DNA from: Paenibacillus silvisoli
GTDB lineage: Bacteria; Bacillota; Bacilli; Paenibacillales; Paenibacillaceae
Direction of reading: 5' to 3'
NCBI RefSeq assembly: GCF_030866765.1
Contig: NZ_CP133017.1
Location: forward strand, 2,462,001-2,526,000
Length of the DNA stretch: 64,000 nucleotides
The position numbers and the translations under genes were made by a program. Shown here piece after piece: positions 34,512-42,623 of this stretch (within the stretch, counting starts at the first letter, position 1; every line of letters begins with the position of its first letter). The notes beneath the pieces are model-generated. The model searched no databases. It was given only the letters and a program-made list of their open reading frames with translations, and was not told the origin of the DNA.

Positions 34512-35141
34512 GTGAATGATGGATTTATTACGTTCTGGCTCTTGTCCATGGCGTTCATACTCTATGTGACGGGCTGGAAAGAGCAGGTAGCGGACGGAGT
34601 GCCCTTCCGGGTGCTGGCTTTATTTTTCCTCGGCGCGCTGCTGCTCCAAGTTGCCGAATTGTCAATCGGCGAGCACGTCGTCCTGACGGGCAGCGCGCTG
34701 CTTGCGATCGGAACGGCTTTACTGCTGCTGGCCTTCATCGGACATATCGGCAGCATCCTGTTCATATTTTTCTCCGCGCTCTTGACCGGGTTCATGTGGA
34801 TGTGGGTCCGGTATATTTACGGCATGGACCCGGTGTTCTACGCGCTGCACCCGGACTGGGACGGACCGCTGCTGGCGGGCTTGTTCGCGGGGCTGCTGGC
34901 GGACCGGTTTCGCAGCCAGTTCATTATCGCGGCCTTGGCCGCCGTCTTCGCTCAATTCGATCAATGGATCAGCCCGCTCTCGGTATCGAAGATCATGATG
35001 TTCGGCTCGCCGGCCTGGTGGGACGGGTTCGTCATTGCGATGCTCGCGGCTAGAGTGACCGGCACGGTCAAACAGTGGCTGAAGCAAAAAGCGGTCCGTT
35101 TCGTGGAAGACCGATCCGGCCAACGAGGAGGAAACGCATAG
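34512..35141 (+). CDS. yphA: YphA-like membrane protein
   Basis: 209 residues with about six hydrophobic segments (for example LALFFLGALLLQVAEL and IGSILFIFFSALLTGF) and a basic C-terminal tail. No catalytic motif seen. Position before the YIEGIA gene and der equals yphA of B. subtilis; the sequence match itself was not checked. GTG 34512 has AGAGGTGAG upstream. Confidence 0.78.
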   Translation: MNDGFITFWLLSMAFILYVTGWKEQVADGVPFRVLALFFLGALLLQVAELSIGEHVVLTGSALLAIGTALLLLAFIGHIGSILFIFFSALLTGFMWMWVRYIYGMDPVFYALHPDWDGPLLAGLFAGLLADRFRSQFIIAALAAVFAQFDQWISPLSVSKIMMFGSPAWWDGFVIAMLAARVTGTVKQWLKQKAVRFVEDRSGQRGGNA

Positions 35142-35144
35142 CTT

Positions 35145-36083
35145 ATGTGGGATCAACTATGGACACAGCTGAAGGCAGGCCAGCCGCATCACGTGCTGTT
35201 CGGAATCTTGCTCGGCGTCTTGTTCGGCATCACCTCGAGAATGATTATGCTGCGGACCGATTACCGGCAATATCCGACGTATCCGCACGGCAGAATTATT
35301 CATATCTCGCTCGGCGTGATCGCGGCTGCGCTTGGAGCGGTCGCCGTTCCCGCGTTATATAAGAAGGATTTTACCGCCATCACGTTTCTCTCGCTTGCCG
35401 CGCAGCAGTTCCGTGACGTGCGCAAGATGGAGCGGGAGACGCTATCGAAAATCGACAGCATGGAGCTCGTGCCTCGCGGCTCCACCTATATTGAAGGGAT
35501 CGCGATGGTGTTCGAAGGGCGCAATTATCTTGTCATTTTATCGGCGCTGCTGACCAGTCTCGCCTCGCTGGCGCTGGGGCTGCCGTTCGGCGTTGGGATG
35601 GGTGTCTTGACGCTGGTGCTCGTGTATAGGCTCAAATCGGGCAAGTCGGTTTCCCATATCGCCGATGCCGAAATCGCCGAAGTCCGCGTGGACGGGCCGG
35701 ATTTGTACGTCGGCGACATCTACATTATGAATGTGGGCTTGACCTCGAATCAGGAGCTGATCGCCGAACGCGGGCTCGGCATTATTTTGACCCCGTATAA
35801 TCCGAACGGGAAAGCGACCTTGAGCAATTTGGGCCAGCGCCAAGCGATTTTGTTCGATTTGTCGACGATTCTCGGCGTTTACCGCGACGACGGCGAACCG
35901 GCGCTCATCCCCATGGCGAAGCTGGATATGAAGGACGGACGCCTGGCCGTATTTCTGCTGCCTCAGGAGAAAGACGCGGAGAAAGCGAGGGAAATCGTCC
36001 GCAAGGTGCCGATTCTGGAGTCCGCGGTGCGAATGCCGACCGAAGCGAGCGTGAACCGGAAGGAAGGAGAGCAGCATGGCTAA
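35145..36083 (+). CDS. seaA: YIEGIA-family spore membrane protein (SeaA/YphB-like)
   Basis: Membrane protein of 312 residues that carries the name-giving motif YIEGIAMVFEGRNY. Hydrophobic segments lie at about residues 15-32, 50-70 and 130-160; the rest is a cytoplasmic or forespore-facing domain. YphB/SeaA is made during sporulation and linked to spore envelope assembly in Bacillus. GAGGAGG lies upstream. Overlaps the next small gene by 8 bp. Confidence 0.85.
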   Translation: MWDQLWTQLKAGQPHHVLFGILLGVLFGITSRMIMLRTDYRQYPTYPHGRIIHISLGVIAAALGAVAVPALYKKDFTAITFLSLAAQQFRDVRKMERETLSKIDSMELVPRGSTYIEGIAMVFEGRNYLVILSALLTSLASLALGLPFGVGMGVLTLVLVYRLKSGKSVSHIADAEIAEVRVDGPDLYVGDIYIMNVGLTSNQELIAERGLGIILTPYNPNGKATLSNLGQRQAILFDLSTILGVYRDDGEPALIPMAKLDMKDGRLAVFLLPQEKDAEKAREIVRKVPILESAVRMPTEASVNRKEGEQHG

Positions 36084-36264
36084 AATTGTGGCGATCGTCG
36101 CGACGGAGCATGAGAAGGTGGCGGGCGGGGCACCGATCTTTATTGAAACGGATGCGGCCAAGCGGGAAACGACGGCGTTTTTGCTCGAGAAGATATTGGA
36201 CGCCAGCGTGCATGATTTGAAGAACGGCTGTTTTATTTTGGTCGATCATCACCGAAGAGAATGA
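36076..36264 (+). CDS. Small capping-complex subunit for YIEGIA protein
   Basis: 62-residue protein MAKIVAIVATEHEKVAGG...; in spore-formers a small conserved protein of this kind accompanies the YIEGIA gene and is annotated as its partner subunit. It overlaps seaA by 8 bp and has GAAGGAGAG upstream, so the two are surely co-expressed. No known motif. Confidence 0.8.
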   Translation: MAKIVAIVATEHEKVAGGAPIFIETDAAKRETTAFLLEKILDASVHDLKNGCFILVDHHRRE

Positions 36265-36411
36265 AATGTTAGCCATTCCCGCTGTTTTTTGCTATGATGG
36301 AAGGCGTGAGTATTTGAGCATGCCCCTCTATTACTTGACTATGGAATCTATTTGACGGTTTTTCGGCCCTTGCGCTGGGAGCAGCCGGTTCATTATTGAG
36401 GAGTGAAAGAT

Positions 36412-37734
36412 GTGTCTAAACCCATTATTGCCATCGTTGGGCGGCCTAATGTGGGGAAGTCTACGATTTTTAACCGCATCATCGGCGATCGGTTAGCGAT
36501 TGTAGAGGACAAGCCTGGTGTTACCCGCGACCGTTTGTACGGTTCGGGAGAATGGAATGGTCGTGCGTTCAGTATCGTCGATACTGGAGGCATTGAAATT
36601 GACGGCGAAGACGAAATCATGAAGTCGGTCCGCATGCAAGCGGAGCTGGCGGTTGAAGAAGCCGACGTCATAATTTTCATGGTAGATGCCAAAGCCGGGC
36701 TGACCCATGCGGACGACGAGGTTGCGCAAATGCTGCTGCGTTCGCGCAAGCCGATCGTCGTCGCTGTAAATAAAGTCGATAATTTAAATCGGCGCGATGA
36801 TATTTATGAATTTTACAATCTCGGCTTCGGGGATCCGATCGCGATTTCGGGCTCGCACGGCATGGGCATCGGCGACTTGCTGGATGCGGCTATCGAGAAG
36901 CTGCCGGAAATCGAGGAGGAGCATTACGAGGATGACGTCATCCGCGTTGCCCTGATCGGGCGTCCGAACGTCGGCAAGTCCTCGCTTGTCAATGCGCTGC
37001 TTGGCGAAGAGCGCGTCATCGTGAGCAACGTCGCGGGCACGACGCGCGACGCCATCGATACGCCTTTCGAGCGTGACGGTCAGAAGTATGTGCTGATCGA
37101 TACCGCAGGTATGCGCAAACGCGGCAAGGTGTACGAAACGACCGAGAAGTACAGCGTCATGCGCGCGCTTAAAGCGATCGAGCGAGCCGATGTGGTGCTC
37201 GTGCTGATCAACGGCGAGGAAGGCATTATCGAGCAGGATAAGCATATCGCCGGTTATGCGCACGAGGCCGGCAAGGCTTCGATCTTCGTCGTGAACAAGT
37301 GGGATGCCGTCGAGAAGGACGACAAGACGATGCAGCAGTTCGAAACGAAGATCCGCGACCACTTCCTGTTTATGACGTATGCGCCGGTCGTTTTCCTGTC
37401 CGCGCTTACGAAGCAGCGGCTTCATAAGCTGCTTCCGGTCGTGTGTCACGTCTCCGAGCAGCATGCGCTTCGCATTCCGACCCACCTGCTCAATGACGTG
37501 GTATCCGATGCGATCGCGATCAACCCGCCGCCGTCCGATAAAGGAAGACGTCTGCGGATCAATTACGCGACGCAGGTTGCGGTCAAGCCGCCGACGATCG
37601 TCCTGTTCGCGAACGATCCGGACATGATGCATTTCTCGTACGAGCGGTATCTCGAGAACAAAATCAGGGCCGCCTTCCAATTCGAAGGCACGCCCGTTCG
37701 GATTTTCACCAGAAAGAAATCCGACGAAGACTAA
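36412..37734 (+). CDS. der: Ribosome biogenesis GTPase Der (EngA)
   Basis: Essential double-GTPase for 50S subunit assembly. Two G domains, each with GRPNVGKS (first at residues 10-17, second about 180-187), followed by NKVD in the first and NKWD in the second, and a C-terminal KH-like domain. GTG 36412 is used because GAGGAG (36398-36403) lies 8 nt upstream; GTG 36403 would overlap it. 440 residues. Confidence 0.97.
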   Translation: MSKPIIAIVGRPNVGKSTIFNRIIGDRLAIVEDKPGVTRDRLYGSGEWNGRAFSIVDTGGIEIDGEDEIMKSVRMQAELAVEEADVIIFMVDAKAGLTHADDEVAQMLLRSRKPIVVAVNKVDNLNRRDDIYEFYNLGFGDPIAISGSHGMGIGDLLDAAIEKLPEIEEEHYEDDVIRVALIGRPNVGKSSLVNALLGEERVIVSNVAGTTRDAIDTPFERDGQKYVLIDTAGMRKRGKVYETTEKYSVMRALKAIERADVVLVLINGEEGIIEQDKHIAGYAHEAGKASIFVVNKWDAVEKDDKTMQQFETKIRDHFLFMTYAPVVFLSALTKQRLHKLLPVVCHVSEQHALRIPTHLLNDVVSDAIAINPPPSDKGRRLRINYATQVAVKPPTIVLFANDPDMMHFSYERYLENKIRAAFQFEGTPVRIFTRKKSDED

Positions 37735-37754
37735 ACTTGCTGCTACAGCTCGAT

Positions 37755-37789
37755 ACTGGTGTCTCTGTTTATCGGGACACCAGTTTCCT
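37755..37789 (+). terminator. Hairpin after der
   Basis: ACTGGTGTC (37755-37763) / GACACCAGT (37776-37784), followed by TTCCTT. Possibly partial termination before plsY. Confidence 0.65.
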
Positions 37790-37815
37790 TATCTACGGAA
37801 AGAGGCGAAACGATC

Positions 37816-38409
37816 GTGTTTACCATTCTTGCAGTTCTTATTAGTTACTTACTAGGCTCGCTTTCTTTTAGCATCTTGATCGCCAAATGGGTCAAAGGCA
37901 TTGATATCCGCAATTACGGCAGCGGCAACGCCGGCGCGACGAATACGCTGCGCGTGCTGGGCAAAGGTCCGGGCATTGCCGTATTTCTGCTCGATATCGC
38001 GAAAGGCATCGCAGCCGTTCTATTGGGTCTATGGGCAGGCGGCGATTGGGGTCCGGTGCTGTGCGGCTTGGCGGCGATCGCGGGCCATAACTGGCCGGTA
38101 TGGTTCGGGTTCAAAGGCGGCAAGGGCATCGCGACGACCGTAGGCGTTATGGCTACGCTGGCGTTCGTGCCGGCACTGATCGCAGGCCTGGTCGCCATCG
38201 TGTCGATCGCGATTACGCGCTTCGTGTCGCTCGGATCGCTTATTTTTGCCGTATTGATGCCGATTTTCGTATGGAACATCGGCGATAAGCCGTTCTCGTA
38301 CGTTTGGGCGAGTCTGGTCGTTTGCGTGCTCGCTTTCGTGCGACACCGGACGAATATCGTGAAGCTGATTCAAGGCAAAGAGAACAAGCTTGGAGCCAGA
38401 AAAGGGTAA
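37816..38409 (+). CDS. plsY: Glycerol-3-phosphate acyltransferase PlsY
   Basis: Membrane enzyme that transfers an acyl group from acyl-phosphate to glycerol 3-phosphate. The three active loops are visible: YLLGSLSFSILIAK, the phosphate-binding GSGNAGATNTLRVLGK, and FKGGKGIATTVGV. GTG 37816 with GAAAGAGGCG upstream gives 197 residues. It is followed at 12 bp by gpsA, which makes its substrate. Confidence 0.95.
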   Translation: MFTILAVLISYLLGSLSFSILIAKWVKGIDIRNYGSGNAGATNTLRVLGKGPGIAVFLLDIAKGIAAVLLGLWAGGDWGPVLCGLAAIAGHNWPVWFGFKGGKGIATTVGVMATLAFVPALIAGLVAIVSIAITRFVSLGSLIFAVLMPIFVWNIGDKPFSYVWASLVVCVLAFVRHRTNIVKLIQGKENKLGARKG

Positions 38410-38421
38410 GGAGGCGCGTAC

Positions 38422-39444
38422 ATGACGAAACGGAAAGCCGCGGTGCTCGTCGCCGGCAGCTGGGGAACCGCGCTTGCGGCGGTACTTGCCGACAACAAAT
38501 TCGAGGTTGCCTTGTGGGCACGGAATGAAGCGCAGGTCGAAGAAATCAACACGCAGCATACGAACAGTCGGTTTCTGAAGGATGCCGTACTGCCGCCGAA
38601 CTTAACCGCGACGACCGATATCGGGCAAGCGGTAACGGGCGCGGAGCTCGTTCTGTTCGTTGCGCCGTCGTCGGCGATGAGAGACGTCGCCCGGCTGGCG
38701 GCGCCGCATATCGGCGCGAACGCGATTTGCATGCATGCGACGAAGGGCTTCGAGTCGGTGACGTATAAGCGGATGTCGACCGTGCTGCTGGAGGAGCTGC
38801 AAATCGCGCCGGAACGGCTGGTCGTCCTCTCCGGACCGAGCCATGCCGAGGAAGTCGTGCGCAAGCTGCCGACGACCGTCGTTGTCGCGTCGGCAAGCGT
38901 CGAAGCGGCGGAACGAGCGCAGGACGCGTTCATTACGCCTTATTTTCGCGTATATACCAATAAAGATGTCGTCGGCGTTGAAGTGGCCGGCGCCATCAAA
39001 AATATTATCGCGCTTGGCGCAGGCCTGTCGGACGGCCTTGGCTTCGGCGACAATGCCAAAGCCGCTTTGCTGACGCGCGGCTTGGCTGAAATCAGCCGCC
39101 TCGGCAACGCCATGGGCGCCAATCCGCTGACATTCGCCGGATTGGCCGGCGTCGGCGACTTGGTCGTCACCTGCACGAGCAAGCATAGCCGCAACTGGCG
39201 CGCAGGCTCCATGCTTGCGGAAGGCATCGCCCTGGACGAGGTGCTGAGCCGGATGGGCATGGTCGTCGAGGGCGTGCGCACGACCAGCGCGGCGCGCGAG
39301 CTCGCGCACCTGCACGGGGTCGAGATGCCGATTACCGAGCAGCTCTTTGCGGTGCTGTTCGAGAATCAAACGCCGCGCAGCGCGGTCGAGACGCTGATGG
39401 GCCGCGGACGGACGCACGAGACAGAAGACCTGCCGGGCATTTAA
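38422..39444 (+). CDS. gpsA: NAD(P)H-dependent glycerol-3-phosphate dehydrogenase
   Basis: Makes glycerol 3-phosphate for phospholipid synthesis from dihydroxyacetone phosphate. The nucleotide-binding motif reads V10-A-G12-SW-G15 where the family normally has GAGSWG, so the first glycine is valine. The catalytic lysine is in VAGAIKNIIALGAG and GLGFGDNAKAALLTRG is intact. 340 residues. Operon with plsY. Confidence 0.96.
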   Translation: MTKRKAAVLVAGSWGTALAAVLADNKFEVALWARNEAQVEEINTQHTNSRFLKDAVLPPNLTATTDIGQAVTGAELVLFVAPSSAMRDVARLAAPHIGANAICMHATKGFESVTYKRMSTVLLEELQIAPERLVVLSGPSHAEEVVRKLPTTVVVASASVEAAERAQDAFITPYFRVYTNKDVVGVEVAGAIKNIIALGAGLSDGLGFGDNAKAALLTRGLAEISRLGNAMGANPLTFAGLAGVGDLVVTCTSKHSRNWRAGSMLAEGIALDEVLSRMGMVVEGVRTTSAARELAHLHGVEMPITEQLFAVLFENQTPRSAVETLMGRGRTHETEDLPGI

Positions 39445-39525
39445 CGGGGAAGTAGCATAGCCTACACCATTCCCGTCCTTCGGTCATATGATGCTAGCAG
39501 CAACCTGCGGAGTTGCGTGCAAAGC

Positions 39526-39548
39526 GAGTTTTTACGCGGTAAAAACTC
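39526..39548 (+). promoter_or_regulatory. Perfect hairpin directly before the spoVIF ribosome binding site
   Basis: GAGTTTTTAC (39526-39535), loop GCG, GTAAAAACTC (39539-39548), ending 2 nt before AAGGAGGG. It could stabilise the mRNA or influence translation. Confidence 0.6.
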
Positions 39549-39564
39549 TGAAGGAGGGAAACAT

Positions 39565-39846
39565 TTGAGCGGTAAAAAGGATCTCTCGAAAGATGTCCTA
39601 AGCGCTGTCAATAAGAAGACCGGCAAGCCGGTTACGGAAAATGCGGTTAAGAAGCTTGCCAGCGGCGTTACGGAAGAGACGATGCAAAGCGAGGAAGAGC
39701 TGCGCAAGCTGATTATGTCCGTCTCCTCCATGGCGAAGGTGCCGGTAACGGAAAAAACGATCAACGACATCGTCGGTGCCGTCAAGAAAAGCGGCATGAA
39801 TATCAATAATTTGGAAATGCTGATGAAGCTGATGCTCAAGAAGTAA
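39565..39846 (+). CDS. spoVIF: Stage VI sporulation protein F
   Basis: 93-residue mother-cell regulator of late coat assembly in Bacillus (sigma-K regulon helper). The sequence LSAVNKKTGKPVTENAVKKLASGVT and the C-terminal NINNLEMLMKLMLKK match that family. TTG 39565 (MSGKKDLSK) is chosen because AAGGAGGG (39551-39558) lies 6 nt upstream. Confidence 0.85.
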   Translation: MSGKKDLSKDVLSAVNKKTGKPVTENAVKKLASGVTEETMQSEEELRKLIMSVSSMAKVPVTEKTINDIVGAVKKSGMNINNLEMLMKLMLKK

Positions 39847-39868
39847 CGAGTAGGACTGAAGCAAAAAG

Positions 39869-39905
39869 CGTCCGGCATTGCGGCTGCAAAGCCGCCGGCG
39901 TTTTA
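39869..39905 (+). terminator. Probable terminator after spoVIF
   Basis: GCGGCT/AGCCGC around 39880-39895 with outer GCCGG-type pairing, followed by TTTT. Confidence 0.55.
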
Positions 39906-39963
39906 GGCGGAGGTCCTTTCTTTTTTGTCTTGTCGCCAATTAAGCTGAATCGCAGCAGAAGTA

Positions 39964-39991
39964 GCTGACTGATCCGAACAAGTGATATAAT
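39964..39991 (+). promoter_or_regulatory. Promoter of the DUF2768 gene
   Basis: Perfect TATAAT (39986-39991) with an upstream TG (extended -10) and a weak -35, GCTGAC (39964-39969), at 16 nt. Confidence 0.6.
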
Positions 39992-40030
39992 AGAACGAAT
40001 AATTGGTGTACAAGGTGGTTGGAGTTCAAC

Positions 40031-40210
40031 ATGGATCCAATGATGAAGATGTGGGTTTCCTTCGTGGGAATCGGATTAATGGCGCTGGCGGCCGTTCTTA
40101 TTTCGCTGGCGCGGTTTAAAACTAAAGGAGTGCTTCGTCTGCTGCTTTCGATGACGGCATTTCTGTTTCTGGTGATCGGCGGCTTCCTCGGCCTGATTTC
40201 CATTTCATAA
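40031..40210 (+). CDS. yphE: Small membrane protein, DUF2768 (YphE-like)
   Basis: 59 residues with two membrane segments (FVGIGLMALAAVLISLARF and TAFLFLVIGGFLGLIS). Beginning MDPMMKMWVSFVGIG is typical of DUF2768. Position between gpsA and spoIVA is that of B. subtilis yphE. GGTGGTTGG precedes ATG 40031. Confidence 0.8.
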   Translation: MDPMMKMWVSFVGIGLMALAAVLISLARFKTKGVLRLLLSMTAFLFLVIGGFLGLISIS

Positions 40211-40260
40211 GAACACGATTATCCGAACTCAGGTATGGAGTGGAAAAGGAGTAACGTACG

Positions 40261-40563
40261 ATGCTGGAATTGAAAGGCCGTTCGAAAAGCACAACCGTCT
40301 ATCCGCTGTCAGGCATGTCCCTGCTGGATATGGCGATGAAGCATGATATTGACTGGGCATTCTCGTGTTCAAGAGGGACATGCGCAAGATGCCGCTGCCT
40401 CGTCGAAGAAGGCATGGAGCATTTGGAGGAAGTGACGGACGCGGAGTGGGACCGTCTTGAGCAGAGCGAGCTGGAGGAAGGCTACCGTTTGGGCTGCCAA
40501 GCTGTCATTAAGAAGGGCGCAGGCGCGGCAACGATCAAAGCGGTCAACCGGCCGTATTTCTGA
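40261..40563 (+). CDS. [2Fe-2S] ferredoxin
   Basis: 100-residue plant-type ferredoxin fold. The cluster ligands are C36, C41, C44 and C79 (CSRGTCARC and LGCQ); an extra cysteine, C46, is close by. Electron partner not evident. GGAGTAACGTACG region precedes the ATG. Its stop overlaps the next start (TGATG), so it is translationally coupled to the nucleotidyltransferase-like gene. Confidence 0.9.
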   Translation: MLELKGRSKSTTVYPLSGMSLLDMAMKHDIDWAFSCSRGTCARCRCLVEEGMEHLEEVTDAEWDRLEQSELEEGYRLGCQAVIKKGAGAATIKAVNRPYF

Positions 40564-41162
40564 TGGACAGACTTGAGCTCATGGAGCAAGCCGCGCCTTT
40601 CTGCCGCGCGCTTGAACGAATTGCCCAAGCCGCCGGCCCTACGGGGGCTAGCTGGCTGATCGGCGGCAGTGCAGGGCTGCTGCTGCGAGGGCTGGAAATT
40701 GGCAGACCGCCCCGTGACCTGGATCTATACGCGGATGAAGCGGATGCGGCGCTGCTGCATCAAGCGCTGCTTCCTTACGCTGTCGATGAACAGCACGAAA
40801 GCGTGAGTCCGATCTATCGGTCGGTGCTCAGCCATTATTTGATTGAAGACATTCAGGTCGAGCTGGTCGGCGGATTTGTCGTATCCGCCGGCGGCGATCG
40901 CTACGAGGTGGAGGTGGCGGAGGTACTGTTCCCGCTGCAGCAGCCCGTGCCGATCGGCGAAAGCCTCGTCGTCGGGATCGTACCGCTCGCGCATGAGCTA
41001 TGGTTCAATGTGCTGCGGGAACGGGAAGACCGTACGCGGCTGATCGCCTCGCAAATTCGTAAAGAGCCCGACCGGCATATGGAGGCCGCGCGCATCATCG
41101 CTTCCAGAAACAGCCTAACGGTAAAGACGAAGCAATATGTACAGCAGCTAATTGACGAATAG
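40563..41162 (+). CDS. Nucleotidyltransferase-fold protein of unknown substrate
   Basis: 199 residues. The N-terminal region has the polymerase-beta-like signature: G34-G35-S36 in WLIGGSAGLLLRG, the two acidic residues D52 and D54 in RPPRDLDLY, and a possible third acidic residue E100 in IQVELVGG. The C-terminal half is helical. Such folds occur in antibiotic-modifying enzymes, abortive-infection toxins and small MNT-type proteins; nothing here picks one. Coupled to the first ferredoxin upstream and 32 bp before a second one. Confidence 0.72.
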   Translation: MDRLELMEQAAPFCRALERIAQAAGPTGASWLIGGSAGLLLRGLEIGRPPRDLDLYADEADAALLHQALLPYAVDEQHESVSPIYRSVLSHYLIEDIQVELVGGFVVSAGGDRYEVEVAEVLFPLQQPVPIGESLVVGIVPLAHELWFNVLREREDRTRLIASQIRKEPDRHMEAARIIASRNSLTVKTKQYVQQLIDE

Positions 41163-41194
41163 AACGCAGGAAGCAGGAAGCGAGGGGACTCTCC

Positions 41195-41542
41195 ATGAAC
41201 GCGCAAATTACGTTCCTCCCTTCCGGACGCAGCGTAACGGTACGCGCCGGCACGACGGTTCTAGATGCCGCAAGGCGTGCAGGCGTGCCAATTCGAACAC
41301 GTTGTGACGGGAAAGCCGCATGTCTCATGTGCAAAGTGACTGCACCGAACAGCTCGAATGGACTATCGCCCCTCAATGACAATGAGCGCTATAAGCTGGC
41401 AGGTCTTGACCGGTCAGGGACAAGGCTCGCTTGTCAGGCGAGAGTGTTCGGCCGTGCCGTCGTCGAGGTTCCGGAAGATCCGCTGCGTGCGGCGGTACGA
41501 AAGCAAATGATGCGTCAAGCGGAAGACGATGAATTATGGTAG
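41195..41542 (+). CDS. [2Fe-2S] ferredoxin, second copy
   Basis: 115 residues with ligands C37, C43, C46 and C80 (C-x5-C-x2-C plus a distal C), slightly different spacing from the first ferredoxin at 40.3 kb. The two are related by fold but not near-identical. AAGCGAGGGGACT precedes the ATG. Followed at 15 bp by a lipoprotein gene. Confidence 0.87.
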   Translation: MNAQITFLPSGRSVTVRAGTTVLDAARRAGVPIRTRCDGKAACLMCKVTAPNSSNGLSPLNDNERYKLAGLDRSGTRLACQARVFGRAVVEVPEDPLRAAVRKQMMRQAEDDELW

Positions 41543-41557
41543 GAGGAAGTTAGTGTC

Positions 41558-42289
41558 ATGAAAGGCTTGAAAAAAGCGGCTGCAGCCATGGTGCTCGCAC
41601 TCATGGCTGCTTTGCTTTCCGGCTGTTTATATCCGAAAGACCAGCTGGGGCAAAATCAGAAGCCGCCGAAAGATGCGATTATGAATGTACAAGCCGTCGT
41701 CGACCAGTATCAGAAGGATACGGGGCTGCTGCCGATTCAGAACAGCACGGAAACGACGCCGCTGTACGAGAAATTCAAAGTGGATTTCGATAAATTGAAG
41801 CGGATGAACTATATGAGCTCCATTCCCGAATCGGCCTATGAGCAGGGCGGAAGCTATTATTATCTCGTTATTAACGAGGATACAGATCCTACCGTCAAGC
41901 TTATGAATCTCGTTCTCTATCAGCAAATGAACGATGTCCAAGCGGCCGTTAAGAGCTATTCGGATACGCACGAGGGCAAGCTGCCCGAAGGGGCGGAGCT
42001 GTATCCCGGCTTCAAGGGAATCGATTTCGATGCGCTGGATATGAAGGAACCCGCCCTTCACAGCATGTTCTCCGGCGCCATTCTGACGCCGATGATCGAT
42101 GCGAAAGGAACGGTATACATCGATTACGGCGCGGATATCATGCAGGCGCTTTCCAAGCTGGAAAGCGGCAAGAAGCCCGGCGAACAAGCGGATTTGCGCG
42201 CGGTGCTTGTAGATTCCTCGGATTTCGTCCCTGTCAAGTCGCCGGTATACCGTCTCGTGAACGGCGAGCCCAGAGCCGCGCGGCAATAA
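41558..42289 (+). CDS. yphF: Lipoprotein, YphF-like
   Basis: 243 residues with a signal peptide and lipobox LLSGC (lipidated C23). The mature part has two similar segments, each of the type MNVQAVVDQYQKDTGLLP and NDVQAAVKSYSDTHEGKLP, suggesting an internal repeat. B. subtilis yphF occupies the same place before spoIVA and encodes a lipoprotein of similar size. Function unknown. Confidence 0.82.
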   Translation: MKGLKKAAAAMVLALMAALLSGCLYPKDQLGQNQKPPKDAIMNVQAVVDQYQKDTGLLPIQNSTETTPLYEKFKVDFDKLKRMNYMSSIPESAYEQGGSYYYLVINEDTDPTVKLMNLVLYQQMNDVQAAVKSYSDTHEGKLPEGAELYPGFKGIDFDALDMKEPALHSMFSGAILTPMIDAKGTVYIDYGADIMQALSKLESGKKPGEQADLRAVLVDSSDFVPVKSPVYRLVNGEPRAARQ

Positions 42290-42308
42290 TGGCGTACAAG
42301 CTGTCAAT

Positions 42309-42342
42309 ATACTCCTGTCCGAACGCCGGCAGGAGTTTTTTT
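42309..42342 (+). terminator. Intrinsic terminator after yphF
   Basis: ACTCCTG (42311-42317) / CAGGAGT (42330-42336), then a T run to 42342. Confidence 0.85.
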
Positions 42343-42623
42343 GTCGTTCAGGCATAGGTTTCGCCTTTCTCTCATATATCTCAATCTTGGAAGGCCGGGA
42401 GCGGAGAAGCTCAGCGAAATCGAAAGATTTCATGGCTGCAGTCGTCATAATCGGACGGAGGACGCAATAAGCTATTACTAGTCCAAAATCATGTACGAGT
42501 TGCGTCGCTTGCTTGCAAGTCAGCAGGCGGATAGCGGCGAACCCTGACGACGAACAGCAGGAGGGAAGCAGCAGTAACGGTACGTCCATGTACAGGCGAA
42601 ATACGATTGGGAGGGGATATTCA
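42343..42623 (+). other. Non-coding region before spoIVA, with a possible sigma-E promoter
   Basis: No convincing gene. GCATAGG (42352-42358) and CATATATC (42373-42380), 14 nt apart, resemble a sigma-E promoter, expected for spoIVA. This would give an unusually long leader of about 240 nt; a closer promoter was not recognised. A frame open upstream of spoIVA from 42513 lacks a binding site and conservation. Confidence 0.35.

Noticed and set aside
42513-42623. An upstream extension of spoIVA
   Set aside because: The extra 37 residues have no conservation with SpoIVA, and GTG 42624 has an excellent binding site.
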